Assembly (NCBI GenBank): GCA_039654915.1
Contig: CM077599.1
Span: 76,228,001-76,292,000 of the forward strand
Length of the DNA stretch: 64,000 nt
Reading direction: 5' to 3'
Source: Aquilaria yunnanensis
Taxonomy: Eukaryota; Streptophyta; Magnoliopsida; Malvales; Thymelaeaceae
In this document: positions 47,341 through 59,615 of the stretch, piece after piece
Position numbering within the stretch: position 1 is the first letter of the stretch
Layout of the letters: the number at the start of each line of letters is the position of its first letter
The notes under the pieces: model-generated
What the model was told of the DNA's origin: nothing
The model's database searches: none
Seen by the model: only the letters and a program-made list of their open reading frames with translations
Position numbers and translations under genes: made by a program

Positions 47341-49213
47341 GCATAATACACTATAGGCTCACACACCTTAGACTTGGAACTGCTTCAGTTAGAGCACAAA
47401 CTATTACTTTGCCTAGTTTAGACTTGGAACTTTAAAAACCAAGTTATAAGTTAAGAGAAAAAAGTTTCAAATAAATCAAATATAGGTATGCTAGTATTAT
47501 AACCATGATTAACTCCTATGCTGCTAGGTGAAATGACAAAGTGTTAGGGACACCGACTCCTTCCACCTACTTATCTCATATTCAAGCTTCTTTCTCCATT
47601 TCCTTTTACCTTAACTCCTCTTGTAAATTCTGAGTAAATAAATAAATAAATAAACCATTATTACTATTAGCTATTTAGGTTCATAGTGAGATTAAAAATA
47701 GCATTAATTTGGTATTATTTTATAAAAAAATTCAAGTTTAATGTATTATTAGGCCAAACACCACTAACAAAAGGAAGATCTTCTTCTTCTTCTTTTTATG
47801 ATTAAAAATAATTCATTATTTTTATTTTTTCTAATTAATTATTCATCTAGAACTACTTCTATATAAAAGCTAATGCCCTATATAATTAATAAGCACTTGA
47901 ATACAATTTTTTAAAAATTAATTACTTTTTTTACAAATTTTTTCTATACCCAACCAGGGAAAATAAAAACTAGTAAAAAATCACAATTAAGTGCATAAGT
48001 GTTTTCTGTAAATTTTTAAAGCTTTGAAAGTAATAAAACAATTTGAATCGAGTTCATTGATAATTTTTTTTCAAAATTATTATACTCAAAATATAAACTT
48101 ATCAAATAATTTTAAAGTGTTGTTTAATTATTGATTGAAATGTGAAATAAATACATAATAATTGGAGAGTTATTTTGTTTTAAAACTGAAGAAATTTTTT
48201 AATAAAATTTAAGATAAATTTAAAAAATTCTTGACGTACTAATTTTTTAGTCGTATGCCATTGAAGATTAATTCACAACATTATTAAAGAAATATTTATA
48301 AGTTATTGTGTATGTATTGCATTGCCCAACCTACTAAGCTCATTCTATCGATTCTTGCCAACCCTTTGAGGCGGAAGTGTTAGAGTGTACATGAAACATA
48401 TAGTAGCCACATTAAACAATAACATACAAATTTAGTTGAATTTATGATTTAGTTTGGTTACCATCCACTGGATTTGAATCTTATAAATGAATCATTTTAT
48501 GTAGTGAATCAGGTAATTCAATTATTGTGATTATTGATTTAGTTCTTAGCTCAGTTCAAGACTCACTGGTTCACTAAAATTCAGCATTTTCAAAACAAAA
48601 AATAAATAAATAATTTTTTAAGCTTAATTAAAAATGGGTAGTTAAGTAGTTTGAGATTTTAATTACATATTAAGATAATTTAAATTGTATTTACATATAT
48701 ATTTAAGCTTTAAAACGTACTAATTGATTTTTTTTGTATTGGGTCCGTCTTTTTTTTTTTTATATTTATTTTTTAAATTTTTTGGTATTCAAAATCTATA
48801 ATGAGTGTGTTAAAAGGAAATCAACAACAAAGAGTAGCTTTTCAGGCTTAAACTCTTGACCCCTAGGTCGGAAGCTGCTATTAACTTAAGATTAGACCGT
48901 CAATAAGCGAAAGCCCAAGTTCGGGTCTTCAAATATTACCAATACCTTAAGAAAAACTGTGGAAAAGACTGTTTTGTCGAGTACATCACAGTTTTGTTTA
49001 GGATTTGTTGCACAACCACCTCCCTTATTTTTCTGCCATTTATTTTCCTTAGGGTGTATTTATAACAACAACTTGTTGCAGCAAATACAATCTTGGCATG
49101 TCCATCTAGTTTTTTGAACACCTAAAAACAAAAACCTTAAAATGCTTCGCAATTCTCTAACCTTAATCTAGTCACAAGTAACTGAAAAGGTTAGACAACT
49201 CTAACCAACGCCT
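47341..49213. other. AT-rich intergenic DNA between the CHX pseudogene and the CHX gene
   Basis: No gene seen. It contains an (AAAT)n run at 47637-47656 and long A/T stretches at 47700-48300 and 48590-48800. It may contain decayed flanks of the tandem CHX duplication, but I could not align any. Confidence 0.45.
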
Positions 49214-49333
49214 CTATATAAAATGAACATTCCCATTTCTTTCCTTTCAGCAAAAACATAAATAATTCTTCTTCTTCTTCTTCTTCTTCTTCTTCTCTAT
49301 TACCAAAACCAAAACAAATTGTAAGGGGAAAAA
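49214..49333 (+). promoter_or_regulatory. Core promoter and 5' leader of the CHX gene, with (CTT)n
   Basis: CTATATAAA at 49214-49222 fits a plant TATA box 112 bases before the start codon. A (CTT)n run of about ten units (49267-49296) lies in the presumed 5' UTR; such pyrimidine tracts are frequent in plant leaders. Confidence 0.6.
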
Positions 49334-52078
49334 ATGGCAAATGTTACTTGGGTGGTAAAAGAAACGTGCATCGATTTTCCACCTCGGGTCAACTCACCTG
49401 GTTGGTTAGGGATTCCTCATAACTCAAATCACTTCGATCAGTTGATGGAATACTCAGGTCCTAGACTCTTATTTCAGATGGTTGTCATCCTCATCATATC
49501 CCAATTGCTCCACTTTATACTCAGGCGCCTTAATTTCCCAGCTTTTCTCTCACATATTATTGTAAGTATCTTACTTTATTGAAATAAATAAAAGATTCTT
49601 TATAATTTACTTAAATTAATGTTGACACGAATTCATCCATTTCAATGTTGGTTTATGGAGAAATTTTATGATCAAATGCTCTAGAAAGTCATCAAATTGG
49701 ATTCTATTATTATGGCAGTCTATCACCTAGACCAACGCATCATACTTGTCTTATTCTCAATGAAGCACATCATTTAAGGGCCCATCATGGACTACTACAT
49801 TAGCATTCTTGATCTCATGTTGCTTACATATGACTTTAAACTCATTATTATTGAAAAATTACAGGCTGGTGTAATAGTGGGCCGAACACTTGTCAAGAGC
49901 TCTTTACCTAAAAATGCAAAATCTCCAGAACTATGGTTAGATAACGTCCAAGTTATGGAGACATTGGCGTCCTTTGGCTACATGTTTTTCCTCTTTCTAA
50001 ATGGGGTGAAGGTTGACCCAACCATCATACACAAGAGTGGACATAAGCCGTTTTGCATTGGTGTTTTTTCTCTTGTAATTCCCATTGCATTCGATTTGGG
50101 ATTGCAGATAAAAAATAGAGGTAACATCATCACAACAAGAAGCTTCTTCATGACCATCACCTATTCCATGACTTCTTTTCCCGTTATCCATTCCCTCTTG
50201 AGTGAGTTCAAACTTTTTAACTCAAAGCTTGGTCGTCTAGCGCTCTCCTCTGCCATTGTTAGTGATCTATTATCTCTCATTCTCATGATAGCCAATAACT
50301 TGCTTGAACTCGGAATACTAAACAAACATGCTACTACAGAAATCATAAAAAACATCGGACTTAACCTAGCATTCATTCTAGGCACATTGGTGGTGCTTCG
50401 TTACGGCTTAAAGTTGTTATTGAAGCATACCAATCGAGAAGGAACTCGAGTTAAACATGAGCTTTTCTACTTTATAGTGATTCTCTACCTTTTATCTCCT
50501 TACTTGGCCAGATACTGCAAAATATTCATGGCATTTGGTCCATATTTATTTGGTTTGGCTATTCCAGAAGGTCCTCCATTGGGATCGGCATTGATTGAAA
50601 AGTTTAATCCACTTGTATCGGGTTATGCTGTAACGTTATTTACAGCTGCATTTGCAGCAAAGGTTGACCTCAATGCCTTATTCATCTCACTTGATTCCAA
50701 TATGAAAGCGCAAATCACATCTGCCGTAACGACAGTTGTGTTCAAGTTTGGTGTTGTTGTTCTATTACCCTTGCTCTATAATATGCCAGTGAGGGACTCT
50801 ATAGCTCTTGGAATCATTCTTTGCACCAAAGGCGTTGTTGAGCTTGCTACATATGGTTTCATGCGTGAAAACCTGGCAAGTATATCTAACTCTATAGCTT
50901 ATAGTTGTTAACATATGGACATTAACTTATATGCATTTGTTTTGTTGAATGTTCAGCTTATATCTCGGGAAATGTTAGCATTCAACACAATCTTGGTGAT
51001 TATAATCGGAAGCATAGGACCGATGTTACTAATGTATGTGTATGATCAATCACAGAAATTTGCAAGTTACGAGAAACAGAGCATAATGAACATAGGCTTG
51101 AAGGATGAGCTTCGCATGCTTGCTTGCATTCATGTTCCTGCTAATGTTACATCCACCACCAATTTACTAAATAATTGGCAACCCAAAAAGGATAACCCTC
51201 TTAAGGTGGATGTCCTCCATCTGGTAAAGCTTCAGGGTCAAGCTACACCGCTCTTCATTGCACATCAAAAGAAAGGCAAAGTAGCTGCAGTTGGCAAATC
51301 ATATTCAGAAAATGTGGTACTTGCTTTTGATCACTTGGAAAGACAAAGTGATGAAGCGATAACAACAAATGTGTTCACTGCAGTTTCCCCAATTTCATTA
51401 ATGCATGAGGACATCTACAATCTTGCTCTGGACAACCTCACCTCTTTCATTATTCTTCCATTCCATAGGCGAAGGTTCATCGATGGAACTATTGAATCAG
51501 AGGATTCAGTTATAAGAAACATCAACTGCAATATCTTGGAAAAATCCCCATGCTCTGTTGGCATACTTATTGATGGAAAAAGCTCATTTGCCACAAGTCC
51601 TCAACCATTTGATCATTTGTCCCAATATAAGGTGGCAATGATCTTCTTAGGTGGGGGTGATGATCTTGAGGCCCTAATGTTAGCCAAGCGATTTACACAA
51701 GAATTGTCAACTAAGTTGACTGTATTTCATCTAAAAAAGAATGACACTTCTAATGTGGACAATAGAACACTCAACCACGTGTATGATGATGAAGTTCTTA
51801 AGGTGATGGCTAAGGATGATCAAAAGGTTAGCTTTGTGCAGAAAGAGGTGAGCGATGGGCCAGAAACTTCTGATTACTTACGATCTGTGGTCAACCAGTT
51901 TGATCTTGTCATTGTGGGAAGAAGGTATAATGTTGAGGATGAGGCTCAAACACAAGGGTTAAAAGAATGGAGTGAATTTCCAGAGCTTGGAGTTATTGGG
52001 GACTTGCTTGCTTCAGAGGATTTTAATGGCCAAAATTCAATTTTAATTGTACAACAACAACGAACTTTTCACAAATAA
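49334..52078 (+). CDS. CHX-type cation/H+ exchanger (CPA2 family)
   Basis: Exons 49334-49561, 49865-50875 and 50957-52078 join in frame to 786 aa, the usual CHX length. CHX proteins exchange K+ or other monovalent cations for H+ across endomembranes or the plasma membrane. The N-terminal 40 residues are hydrophilic. The Na_H_Exchanger domain spans about 45-430 with roughly a dozen hydrophobic spans; landmarks are LRRLNFPAFLSHIIAGVIVG, LNGVKVDP, MTSFPVI, LGRLALSSAIVSD, FGLAIPEGPPLGSAL and CTKGVVEL. The C-terminal cytosolic half has the CHX blocks LACIHVP, DNLTSFIILPFH, CSVGILID, FLGGGDDLEAL and DLVIVGRR, and ends GDLLASEDF with ILIVQQQ. The second intron uses CTG|GCAAGT, a GC donor; the nearby GT would shift the frame. 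A broken sister copy lies upstream. Confidence 0.92.
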
Positions 52079-52984
52079 AATGTAACTTTTAGCCATCAAG
52101 CTATAAAACATAATTTTTATATCACCACTTAGTATTCATTTTCCACCTTTTAATTAAGAAATTTATGTATGTTTGTCACTTGTTAGATAAATAATATATT
52201 TTAGGTATTTTATTATTACCCATAATCTTTGCATGATATTACACTTACTCCCTAACATTTGGAAATATACACTTACTCCTCTTTTTAATTTTGGAAATAT
52301 ACACTTACTCTTCTTTTTAATGTCTTCTGTTAGACATTTGGCAGAGTTATTGTTCAATTGAAAGCCATCTATGACTACTTAAAACATTTATTTGATTCCT
52401 ATATTGCCTCTAAGGTAGTTGCACATGGTAGTTGAAGGAAAAACAAATCATAAGAAGAAAACAACACAACACATAAAAGAACAACAAATTTCCCAATGCA
52501 CACCATGAATACTGAATTCTCTATAGAACCAGGCACAAAAGACAAGAACTGGATTTAAGGAAGAGGCGAAAAAGGAGAGCTCAAAGGGAGAGAATCGGAA
52601 ATAGAACCTTTAGCTTTACATTGCCCTCAAAATTCTTTATCATTCCAATGGACCGGATTCATTGGTTGTTATTAATAAGCGGCTACTACTGCAACATACC
52701 TAAACAAGAAAACTTAGCAAACTGCAAGAAAATCAATCAGCGGCAAGGAGCCATGGATGATGGAAGCAGTTGGGAATGAGGGCTACCGGGTAATCAGCGT
52801 TAGCAGTCGGGGGAGTAAATAAGCCACTTCGGTTCAAGGAGGTAGATCCGAAAACTCTTTTTCCAAAGGCTTGAAAGGGAAATTGTATAGGATTTCAAGA
52901 ACAATATAAGGTTCCAAAGAAGCACAGTGGTGAAGCTTTGGGAGGTTTCGGCATTTTAATGGAATTTGATGGGTTTTTTCGTTC
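52079..52984. other. 3' UTR of the CHX gene and non-coding sequence
   Basis: After the stop codon the word GGAAATATACACTTACTC occurs twice in tandem (52260 and 52294; period about 34). No gene seen. Confidence 0.45.
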
Positions 52985-53345
52985 TTTCTATTCAAGTTCT
53001 AGGTGATGTTTGATGAGCATGTAGATGTCAACCGCCGCCTTGACCAACAAACGCCCTTTATCAGATTCCACCTCTGGATCCATGCCGAGATCGAGAATCC
53101 ATTTCACCACACTTGGTTTTATGTAGTTCGCAGCCATGTAGAGGGCGATTAAATCACTAGCATTATTGTGGTGATTTTGCTGGCATTGATGCCGGCGATG
53201 AGTTATACGCATGGCTTGGAGCTGAGGCCAAAGGTGACGAGAAGAGGTGCACGATAGCTAGGGTCTATGGCATTGACGCCATGCTAGTCATCCTTGAGGG
53301 AAATGAAGCGGGTAGGGGCTTGGTCATTGGCCTTTTTGGCAATTT
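52985..53345 (-). pseudogene. Fragment of a cpSRP43-like gene (ankyrin repeats)
   Basis: Minus-strand sequence in two frames reads HGVNAIDPSYRAPLLVTFGL, then SSKPCV with a stop and LIAGINA, then after a frameshift DLIALYMAANYIKPSVVKWI followed by LDLGMDPEVESDKGR. This order matches the ankyrin repeats of chloroplast SRP43 (NGRTALLFV.GLGS..CVRLLAEAGAD, then LTALHMAAGYV.P.VV..L..LGAD.EVED..G). cpSRP43 carries light-harvesting proteins to thylakoids. The chromodomains and flanks are missing, so this is a decayed partial copy, perhaps moved by an element. Confidence 0.65.
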
Positions 53346-53921
53346 TGGTGGGAGAGAAAGTTAGGATTAGGTTTTGAAGGAAAGGAAAAGAGGAATTTTG
53401 TCAAACGATTATGTTTGAATGAAAGTTTGAATAAAGTTCATTTGTTGGTTTTGGTTTAGAAATGAGTGAAGTTCATTTCTTTTTAGTTCAGTTTGATCAA
53501 GGTTGCAAGGAGAAAACAGAGATGATGTTTGAAATAAGTATAGTTGGTGTATTTTAGAAGTTTAACGGACAAAATTATTGATTAGAAAAATTTAAGCACA
53601 AAAATTGTTATTTTATATTTATTTTAGTATTAGTTAATGCTAAAATTGTCCCAAATTTATGTTCGGGCCCTTTGAGGTGTCTTGTATCTATTTTGCTTGA
53701 GTTTATGGGCTAATTTCAAAATTTTTTTCTTGAATTTTTGTCAACACTAACAAAGATTGTAGACAGAGGGGCAATTTCACTATAAAATATTACTTTAATT
53801 TTACTTTTGTAATATTCTATAGTTTAGGGAACTGGGTAGCAGATTGTGCATGCTGATGGATGAAAAAAGCAGACAGAGGGGCTCAATAACAGAAATATGG
53901 GGGAGGAAAGATAGGAGAAAT
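53346..53921. other. Non-coding sequence before the Harbinger element
   Basis: The stretch at 53565-53650 resembles 57700-57790 on the far side of the Harbinger element (GAAAAATTTAA...AAAATTGT words), so both are probably part of one repeat family. The word AGACAGAGGGGC occurs twice (53761 and 53871). No gene seen. Confidence 0.4.
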
Positions 53922-54269
53922 TTAGGTGGCGTTTGGTTGTAGAAAACAATTTTCATTTTCATTTTCTGTTTCTAGTTTTCATTTTTCATGTACAGTTTTC
54001 TAAAATGCTTTTCAGAAAACATGTTTGGTTGTTTATACAAGAAAACAGTTTTCTGAAAATAAAAAATTGGAAAATATGTTTAGTTAAGAAAATTTTCTTC
54101 ACAACAAAATTCTATATTTTTACATTGTTAAAACATTCAAATGCAATACTCATATAAAAGAAAAAACACATGTTCATATGATAAATAGAGCTTTCTTAGT
54201 TATAATATTTTTCAATGTATAATACAATTTCAAAGAGAGCATAATATCAAATATAATTAGGTACAATAA

Positions 54270-55160
54270 AGTCTTTTTTCCCTCTAAATCCAGTTCTCCC
54301 ACGAAAATCTCTCAAGTGATATCTTTGGCCTCTATAAGGAGCTAAAAATCCTGGAATATTTGGAAAACCAGAATCCACCAAATGAAAATGATCTGCATAA
54401 ACCAACCTTATCAATGCTCAAATAACCTATAACCCTCAATAGATAAAAACAAATTGTAACTGAAATAGCCCAAACTAGTCCAAAGTACTGCAATTGAACA
54501 TCATTCCATATGCACAACAAAACATAGATAAACTATTTTGCTACAAGCACAATAGATCACAACAGAACATGTAATATAAGTCAATAGCCCTCAATTTAAG
54601 CCAACAAAAACCCAACCCTTAAGTCAAAACACTATTGTGTCCCCTAGGCATATAAATTAGTAGCATATAGAATAGAAATCAACCATAATTAACATGTTTC
54701 TCATGCATATAGAAATCAGTAGCAAACTTAAATACGAGTGTCTCCTTTTGGAATAATAGAAAAGCTGGGTTGAAAGAAACATGCCTTTCATGGGCAAAGG
54801 AAATTGATTTTCTTCTCTTGTAATTGCATCCATGAATATGCGCGAGTCATTTGCCGTGCCTTCCCATCCCGTATACACAAATGTGAACATCATGTCGTGC
54901 GAACAAGCTGCTAAGACATTCTGTGTAACAATAGAACTTTTTCTACCACGAAAATTGTTTTGCTTGGCAGTTGGAGCAGATGCAGCAACATGAGTACCAT
55001 CAAGTGCACCAATACAGTTTTGTAGCAAAAGAAAATTAGACGGTGATTAGAAGATTTAAAAATTATTGCTCATATGTACATAAACACAAAAAGTATGTTA
55101 TATACCTTGAAATAAGGATACCAATTGTGATTCCTTCGAATTTCTGGTTGCACAAAAACA
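54270..55160 (-). pseudogene. PIF/Harbinger transposase (DDE_Tnp_4) remnant
   Basis: Read on the minus strand: PEIRRNHNWYPYFK ending at donor AAG|GTATAT (55106), then CIGALDGTHVAASAP (first catalytic Asp), RGRKSSIVTQNVLAACSHDM, FVYTGWEGTANDSRIF (second Asp) and FPLPMKG. After another intron-like gap comes HLVDSGFPNIPGFLAPYRG, then QRYHLRDFRGR (54395-54312). This is the conserved core of plant Harbinger transposases. The acceptor before the first DDE block lacks AG, the N-terminal part is not found, and no clear Myb-like second protein is seen. Confidence 0.85.
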
Positions 55161-55363
55161 AAGAAAAAATGCAACAGATACATAGAACAGATATAACAAT
55201 GTCGATCATGCTAATAAAACTGCTGCATTTACAAGGCTGTTCACAAAGAAACAGAGTAAAAAAGCAATCATTTATCAAAGATTTTAGATTCATGTGCTAT
55301 ACAGGTTCTGAAGAGAGATAACTATAAAATAACTGAAGAGATAGCTATAAAACAGAGTAAAAT

Positions 55364-56613
55364 AACTCTAACCATAACTAACAATAGACAACTCAGAAAT
55401 CCAGCTACAAATCATGTTCTATAAGTTTGCCATTTCCCTAGAGCTAATATATTCTTTTACTAACAATAACAATTTACAAAAACCTGGAAATACGTAACCT
55501 GTTCACAAAGGAACCAACTCAGATATACACAAACACCAATACAAGGCTATACAAAATCAATATAGCTTAACTGAGAGAATAGATATAAAGTGGCTTTCTT
55601 TGGCCATCGGTTATAGGCCACAGCAGTGTCTAAGCTAGATTTGTCTGGTGTTTAAGTGCCTCACTTTATGAGACTCTGGCTCAGGTACTGTTTCGGCAAA
55701 TTGTGTGATGTTCTGTGGAACTAGGTTGCTGAGGAATTCGCAACTGATTGAACTAAGCTTCTATAAGTATAGCGATGATGCAAGAGTATGTTACTGTTTT
55801 GCTATGCCAGAAAATCTGTTTTGAGTAGGAGGTTACTGAAGACTACGGCAGTAATATACTGAACTGGATTACTTGACTTGACAGTTGACTTTTTGATGGG
55901 GAAGGTATCTGGGGCTGAATTTGTGCAAGCCTGCTTTCATAGTTATTGAGAACTTGGTTGCATGCTTTATGTATGAACATTTACTGGCCTGAGTGCATAC
56001 TACCAATTCTGCTATTGAATTCTTACTTACAGCCATAACAAAAACAGTATGTGATCTAGGTAGTGCGCCATTGGAAGGGAAGCTGTATTATTTGGATTTA
56101 TAAATATAGTGGAGTTGTAGTAAGCGTCGACATATTTGTCCATGATCAGATTTCGTTTTGAACAAGAACTACTGAACTGTGCAGTAGGAATCTGTAGAAT
56201 TGCCATGTTTCTACTGTAAAACCAAATCCATTAGCAGAACTTTATAGCCAGTTTCTACTCAGTTTCCTTGAGTTTCAGTTTCAAGCAAATAGCAACCAAT
56301 TAAGCACTTCTTAAAATATAATGAAAAACACACAAGTATATGCACAAACACTATCTAGCTGGAACATGTATTCATATTCCCACTCAATTTTATTAACCTA
56401 TCATTTGTAGCAGGTTCCTAAAATGAACTCTAAGCATAACTAACAATAGACAACTCAGAAATGCGGCTACAAATCATGTGCTATGAGTTTGCCATTTCCC
56501 TAGAGCTAATATATTCTTTTACTAATAATAACAATTTACAAACACCTGCAAATACGTAACCTGTTCACAAAGGAACCAACTCAGATATGCACAAACACCA
56601 ATACAAGGCTATA
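55364..56613 (+). repeat. Direct repeat of about 190 bp within the Harbinger element
   Basis: The segment 55364-55553 recurs at 56425-56613 with only scattered differences (shared words include CAACTCAGAAAT, GCCATTTCCCTAGAGCTAAT and AAATACGTAACCTGTTCACA). About 870 bases separate the copies. No LTR-type ends or coding frames were seen, so an internal duplication is more likely than a miniature LTR element. Confidence 0.8.
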
Positions 56614-57322
56614 CAGTCTATACCCAAAAATCAGAGCAAAAAAAGAATGGCAAACCCATAAACCAGAGAAATTCGGTTATAAACTACAACCCAAATCCAC
56701 ATAAACAAACATCGACTCCTATATAAACAATAAAAAGATGGGGGAAAACGTAGAAACCCAATACCTTGAAAACGAAAATCCAATCACCTTGGAGAGACTG
56801 AATTAAACAAGATGCGGCGCCAAGCTTCGTCTTCGACCTTATCTTAGAGCAAATCCAATCACCTTGAAAACGAAAATTCAAAGAGAGTTACAATCGAGAG
56901 AGAGATCGAGAGGAGGAAGGGGAGAACGAAAGAGAGAGACAGGGAGGGATCGTACCTGGCGCGAAAAGGAATATGGTTGAAGGCGCCGACGTTTGGTGCA
57001 GAGAGGAGAAGGTCGATCGGTAGAGAGCCTCGATGCGGTTTTCGTTTTCGGTTGAAGGCGCCGGGAGAGAGAAGGACGAAGGCGTCGGGTGGGAGGGGGC
57101 CGATTGCGAGACGAAGAGAAAGCGAGCCGATGGATTTCCCGTTTTCGAAAAATAGAAAATAACTTAAACCTCGTTTTCTATTTCTTACTGGCATAGAAAA
57201 TTATTTTCTAGGAAAACGGAAAAAGAAAATTATTTAACTAAACACGTTTTCTTTTCATTTTCTAATTTTTGAAAATTTTTCTGGAAAAATTAGAAAATTT
57301 TCCATAACTAAACAGAGCCTTA

Positions 57323-57797
57323 GGGTTTCGGAACGGAGAGATTTGGATTCCAGACCCAAAAACTTGTCAGCCTCATCATCTTTGTTACTCTCCCATCTCC
57401 TCCAACACTCCGTTTCTCGACACCTGCATTGAACCCACCAATGAAATGCTGTTGACTCTATTTTCCTGTTTGGGAGTGGGTTTGAACAAAACCCAAACAA
57501 AGAGATTGACCTTTTCGTGTTTGAATTCTTTTTGGGTCCTTTCCATTTCTTTGTTTGAAATCTATTTTCTAGAATTAAGGTTTCTAATTTGGATTTTTTT
57601 TAGGTTTTCTGGACTTAAGATTAGTTGCAGGAATCAGCTGAGAAATGTGAAAGATTTTGATGGGGGTGTAAGCACTAGTTTTAGTATTCCATGGTTTAAA
57701 ATTATTGATAGAAAAATTTAATGACCAAAATTGTAAATTTGCATATATTTTAATGTTAATTCAATAATTTCTATCCGATTTAACACTGAAATTGGTG
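57323..57797. other. Non-coding sequence between Harbinger and hAT-like elements
   Basis: Some exon-like GC content at 57340-57480, but no recognised protein. The last eight bases (57798-57805) are the TSD of the next element. Confidence 0.4.
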
Positions 57798-57805
57798 GAA
57801 ATGAT

Positions 57806-59300
57806 TAGGGATGGCAAAATCTGACCCGACCCGATGACCTGGCCCAACCCACCCGAACCCAAGTCCGACCTGACCCGATTTGATTAAAAAAGTTAACGAC
57901 CTGAACCCAAACCCGATTAAAGGAAAACCCGAACCCAAATGACCCAAACCCGAAATACCCGAACTCAAAATGACCCGAGCCTGAATTGACCCGAATCCGA
58001 AATAACCTAAACCGAAGACTGACCTGCTCTGAACCTGAGATGACCCGATAACTAAACCCAACAATACCTGATTTTAACCATCACCCTAAACTTTAACTTT
58101 CCTCTTTCATTATTTTCCATATTAACTCAGTCTTAAATATGGAGGTTTTCATGTTTAGTAATTTCCGTTTTTTGAGACTTTCATATTCAGTATGTCTTAT
58201 ATTTAGGAATTGTGACTTCTGTTATTAGTAACTTCCATTTTTTGGTACTTTCATATTTAGTAAGTCTCATATTTGGAGATGAGACTTTCATATTTAGTAG
58301 TTTCATTTCTTTTTTTAATATATTCATGTTTAATAATTTTCATATTTTGAGAAAGGATTTCCATATTTAGTAACTTTTATTTTTTTTAGGACTTCTATAT
58401 ATTGTAAGTATCTTATTTGGGGAAGAAACATCCATATTTAGTGAATCCCATATTTAGATTTTTCCAACAGAAGTAATTTTTATATTTAGAAAGTTTAACG
58501 TTCTTAATAAGTAATTATTAAAATTACAAAATTCATCCTTATACTTTTAAGTATAGTGTAATAAAGTACCTAAATTTTAAAAAATTTTATTTTAGTCACC
58601 TATAATAATTACAATATCGATCCTAAAATTTTTAAAATCTTTGCATTTTCACCCAAAATTTTTTAAATTTTATAATTTAGTCACTGATAATGAACTTGAT
58701 TTGCATTTCATTGTAATTTCAAAGAAAATTCATTGAAATATAAACATAACAAAATTGTCATTGTGTATATCTGAGTGATAGGTAAGTGAAGATCTGAATA
58801 ATCTGTACAATGATAGTTAAAGGGTATGGGTTTAGAAAAATAATAAAATATTATTAATAATGTTAAATTACTTAAATATGTACTAAACTATAATGAAGAA
58901 GATTTTTATGAATATTTTAATTAAATATACTAAAAAATGAGAATTTAATTTAAATTAAATCACACAAAAAATCAAATTATTTTATTTAAAATTTAAAAAA
59001 AATTGAATAAATTCAATCGTTTTGACTTTACACTAATAACCCACGTGAACATAAAGGTTGACCTGAAAGTTAGCCTGAAGTTACCTGAGACTAAAATTGA
59101 CCCGACTTGAAGTGAACCCGAACTCAAATAAACCCGGCCCAACCCAACCCGAACCCGAAATCAACTCAACCTGAAATCAACCCGAACCCAAATGACCTGA
59201 CCTAAACCCGACCTGGACCCGAATTCATGTTAACTCAACTAGACCCGAACCTGAATGACCTGACCCAAACCTGACCTGACCCACCCAATTGTCATCTCTA
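57806..59300. mobile_element. 1.5-kb non-autonomous hAT-like element with perfect 8-bp TSD
   Basis: GAAATGAT flanks it at 57798-57805 and 59301-59308. Termini are TAGGGATGGCAA and, reverse-complemented, TAGAGATGACAA (10 of 12 match). Both terminal 250 bases are packed with GACCCGA/ACCCGAACCC words and are collinear with the ends of the 9.2-kb element at 12664. The interior (58080-59030) has repeated CATATTTAGTAA-type words and no coding frame. Confidence 0.9.
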
Positions 59301-59308
59301 GAAATGAT

Positions 59309-59615
59309 ACAATTGGGATGCGATAAATGAGATAGGATATTTTCCAATAAGATGACCTTGAGGTAGAATACTTGTTTAAAATACAAAAATAAGTTAAGGA
59401 ATTTGACGTTAGAATTTACCCTACGTTAATATGTCATATTTATATATTTGAATTTTATATATGTATATATGCCTATAATTAAATTAACACAGCCAAAATG
59501 ATATATCCCTATTCTGTATAAGATTTAAAACCTTTGAGAGGTCTCGTTCACTTTTCACATACCCTTGCTCTTCTTTGTTTTAGGCTTGGGTTGCTGCAAA
59601 CTTGGCCCATCGTCC
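59309..59615 (+). promoter_or_regulatory. Upstream region and 5' leader of the F-box gene
   Basis: AT-rich for 200 bases, then a leader with GTCTCGTTCACTTTTCACAT. No clear TATA box at the expected distance, although TATATATG words occur at 59457-59470. The promoter starts right after the hAT-like element. Confidence 0.35.

Larger units (their letters stand above)
53925..57319. mobile_element. 3.4-kb PIF/Harbinger-type element with TTA duplication
   Basis: TTA lies at 53922-53924 and 57320-57322. The ends are inverted relatives: GGTGGCGTTTGGTTG at left, and reverse-complemented right end GGCTCTGTTTAGTTATGG. Both arms carry many TTTTC/GAAAA words that pair loosely. A minus-strand transposase remnant (54270-55160) with the Harbinger DDE domain lies inside. 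TTA duplication plus this transposase define the superfamily. Confidence 0.88.

Noticed and set aside
50876..50884. GT four bases after the GC donor as the true splice site of CHX intron 2
   Set aside because: Using it would add four bases and shift the third exon out of the conserved CHX frame.
55364..56613. Miniature LTR retrotransposon (TRIM) inside the Harbinger element
   Set aside because: The 190-bp repeats lack TG...CA ends, primer binding site, polypurine tract and flanking TSD.
59565..59615. Longer N-terminus for the F-box protein
   Set aside because: The extra codons have no ATG start, and the F-box begins directly after the ATG at 59616.
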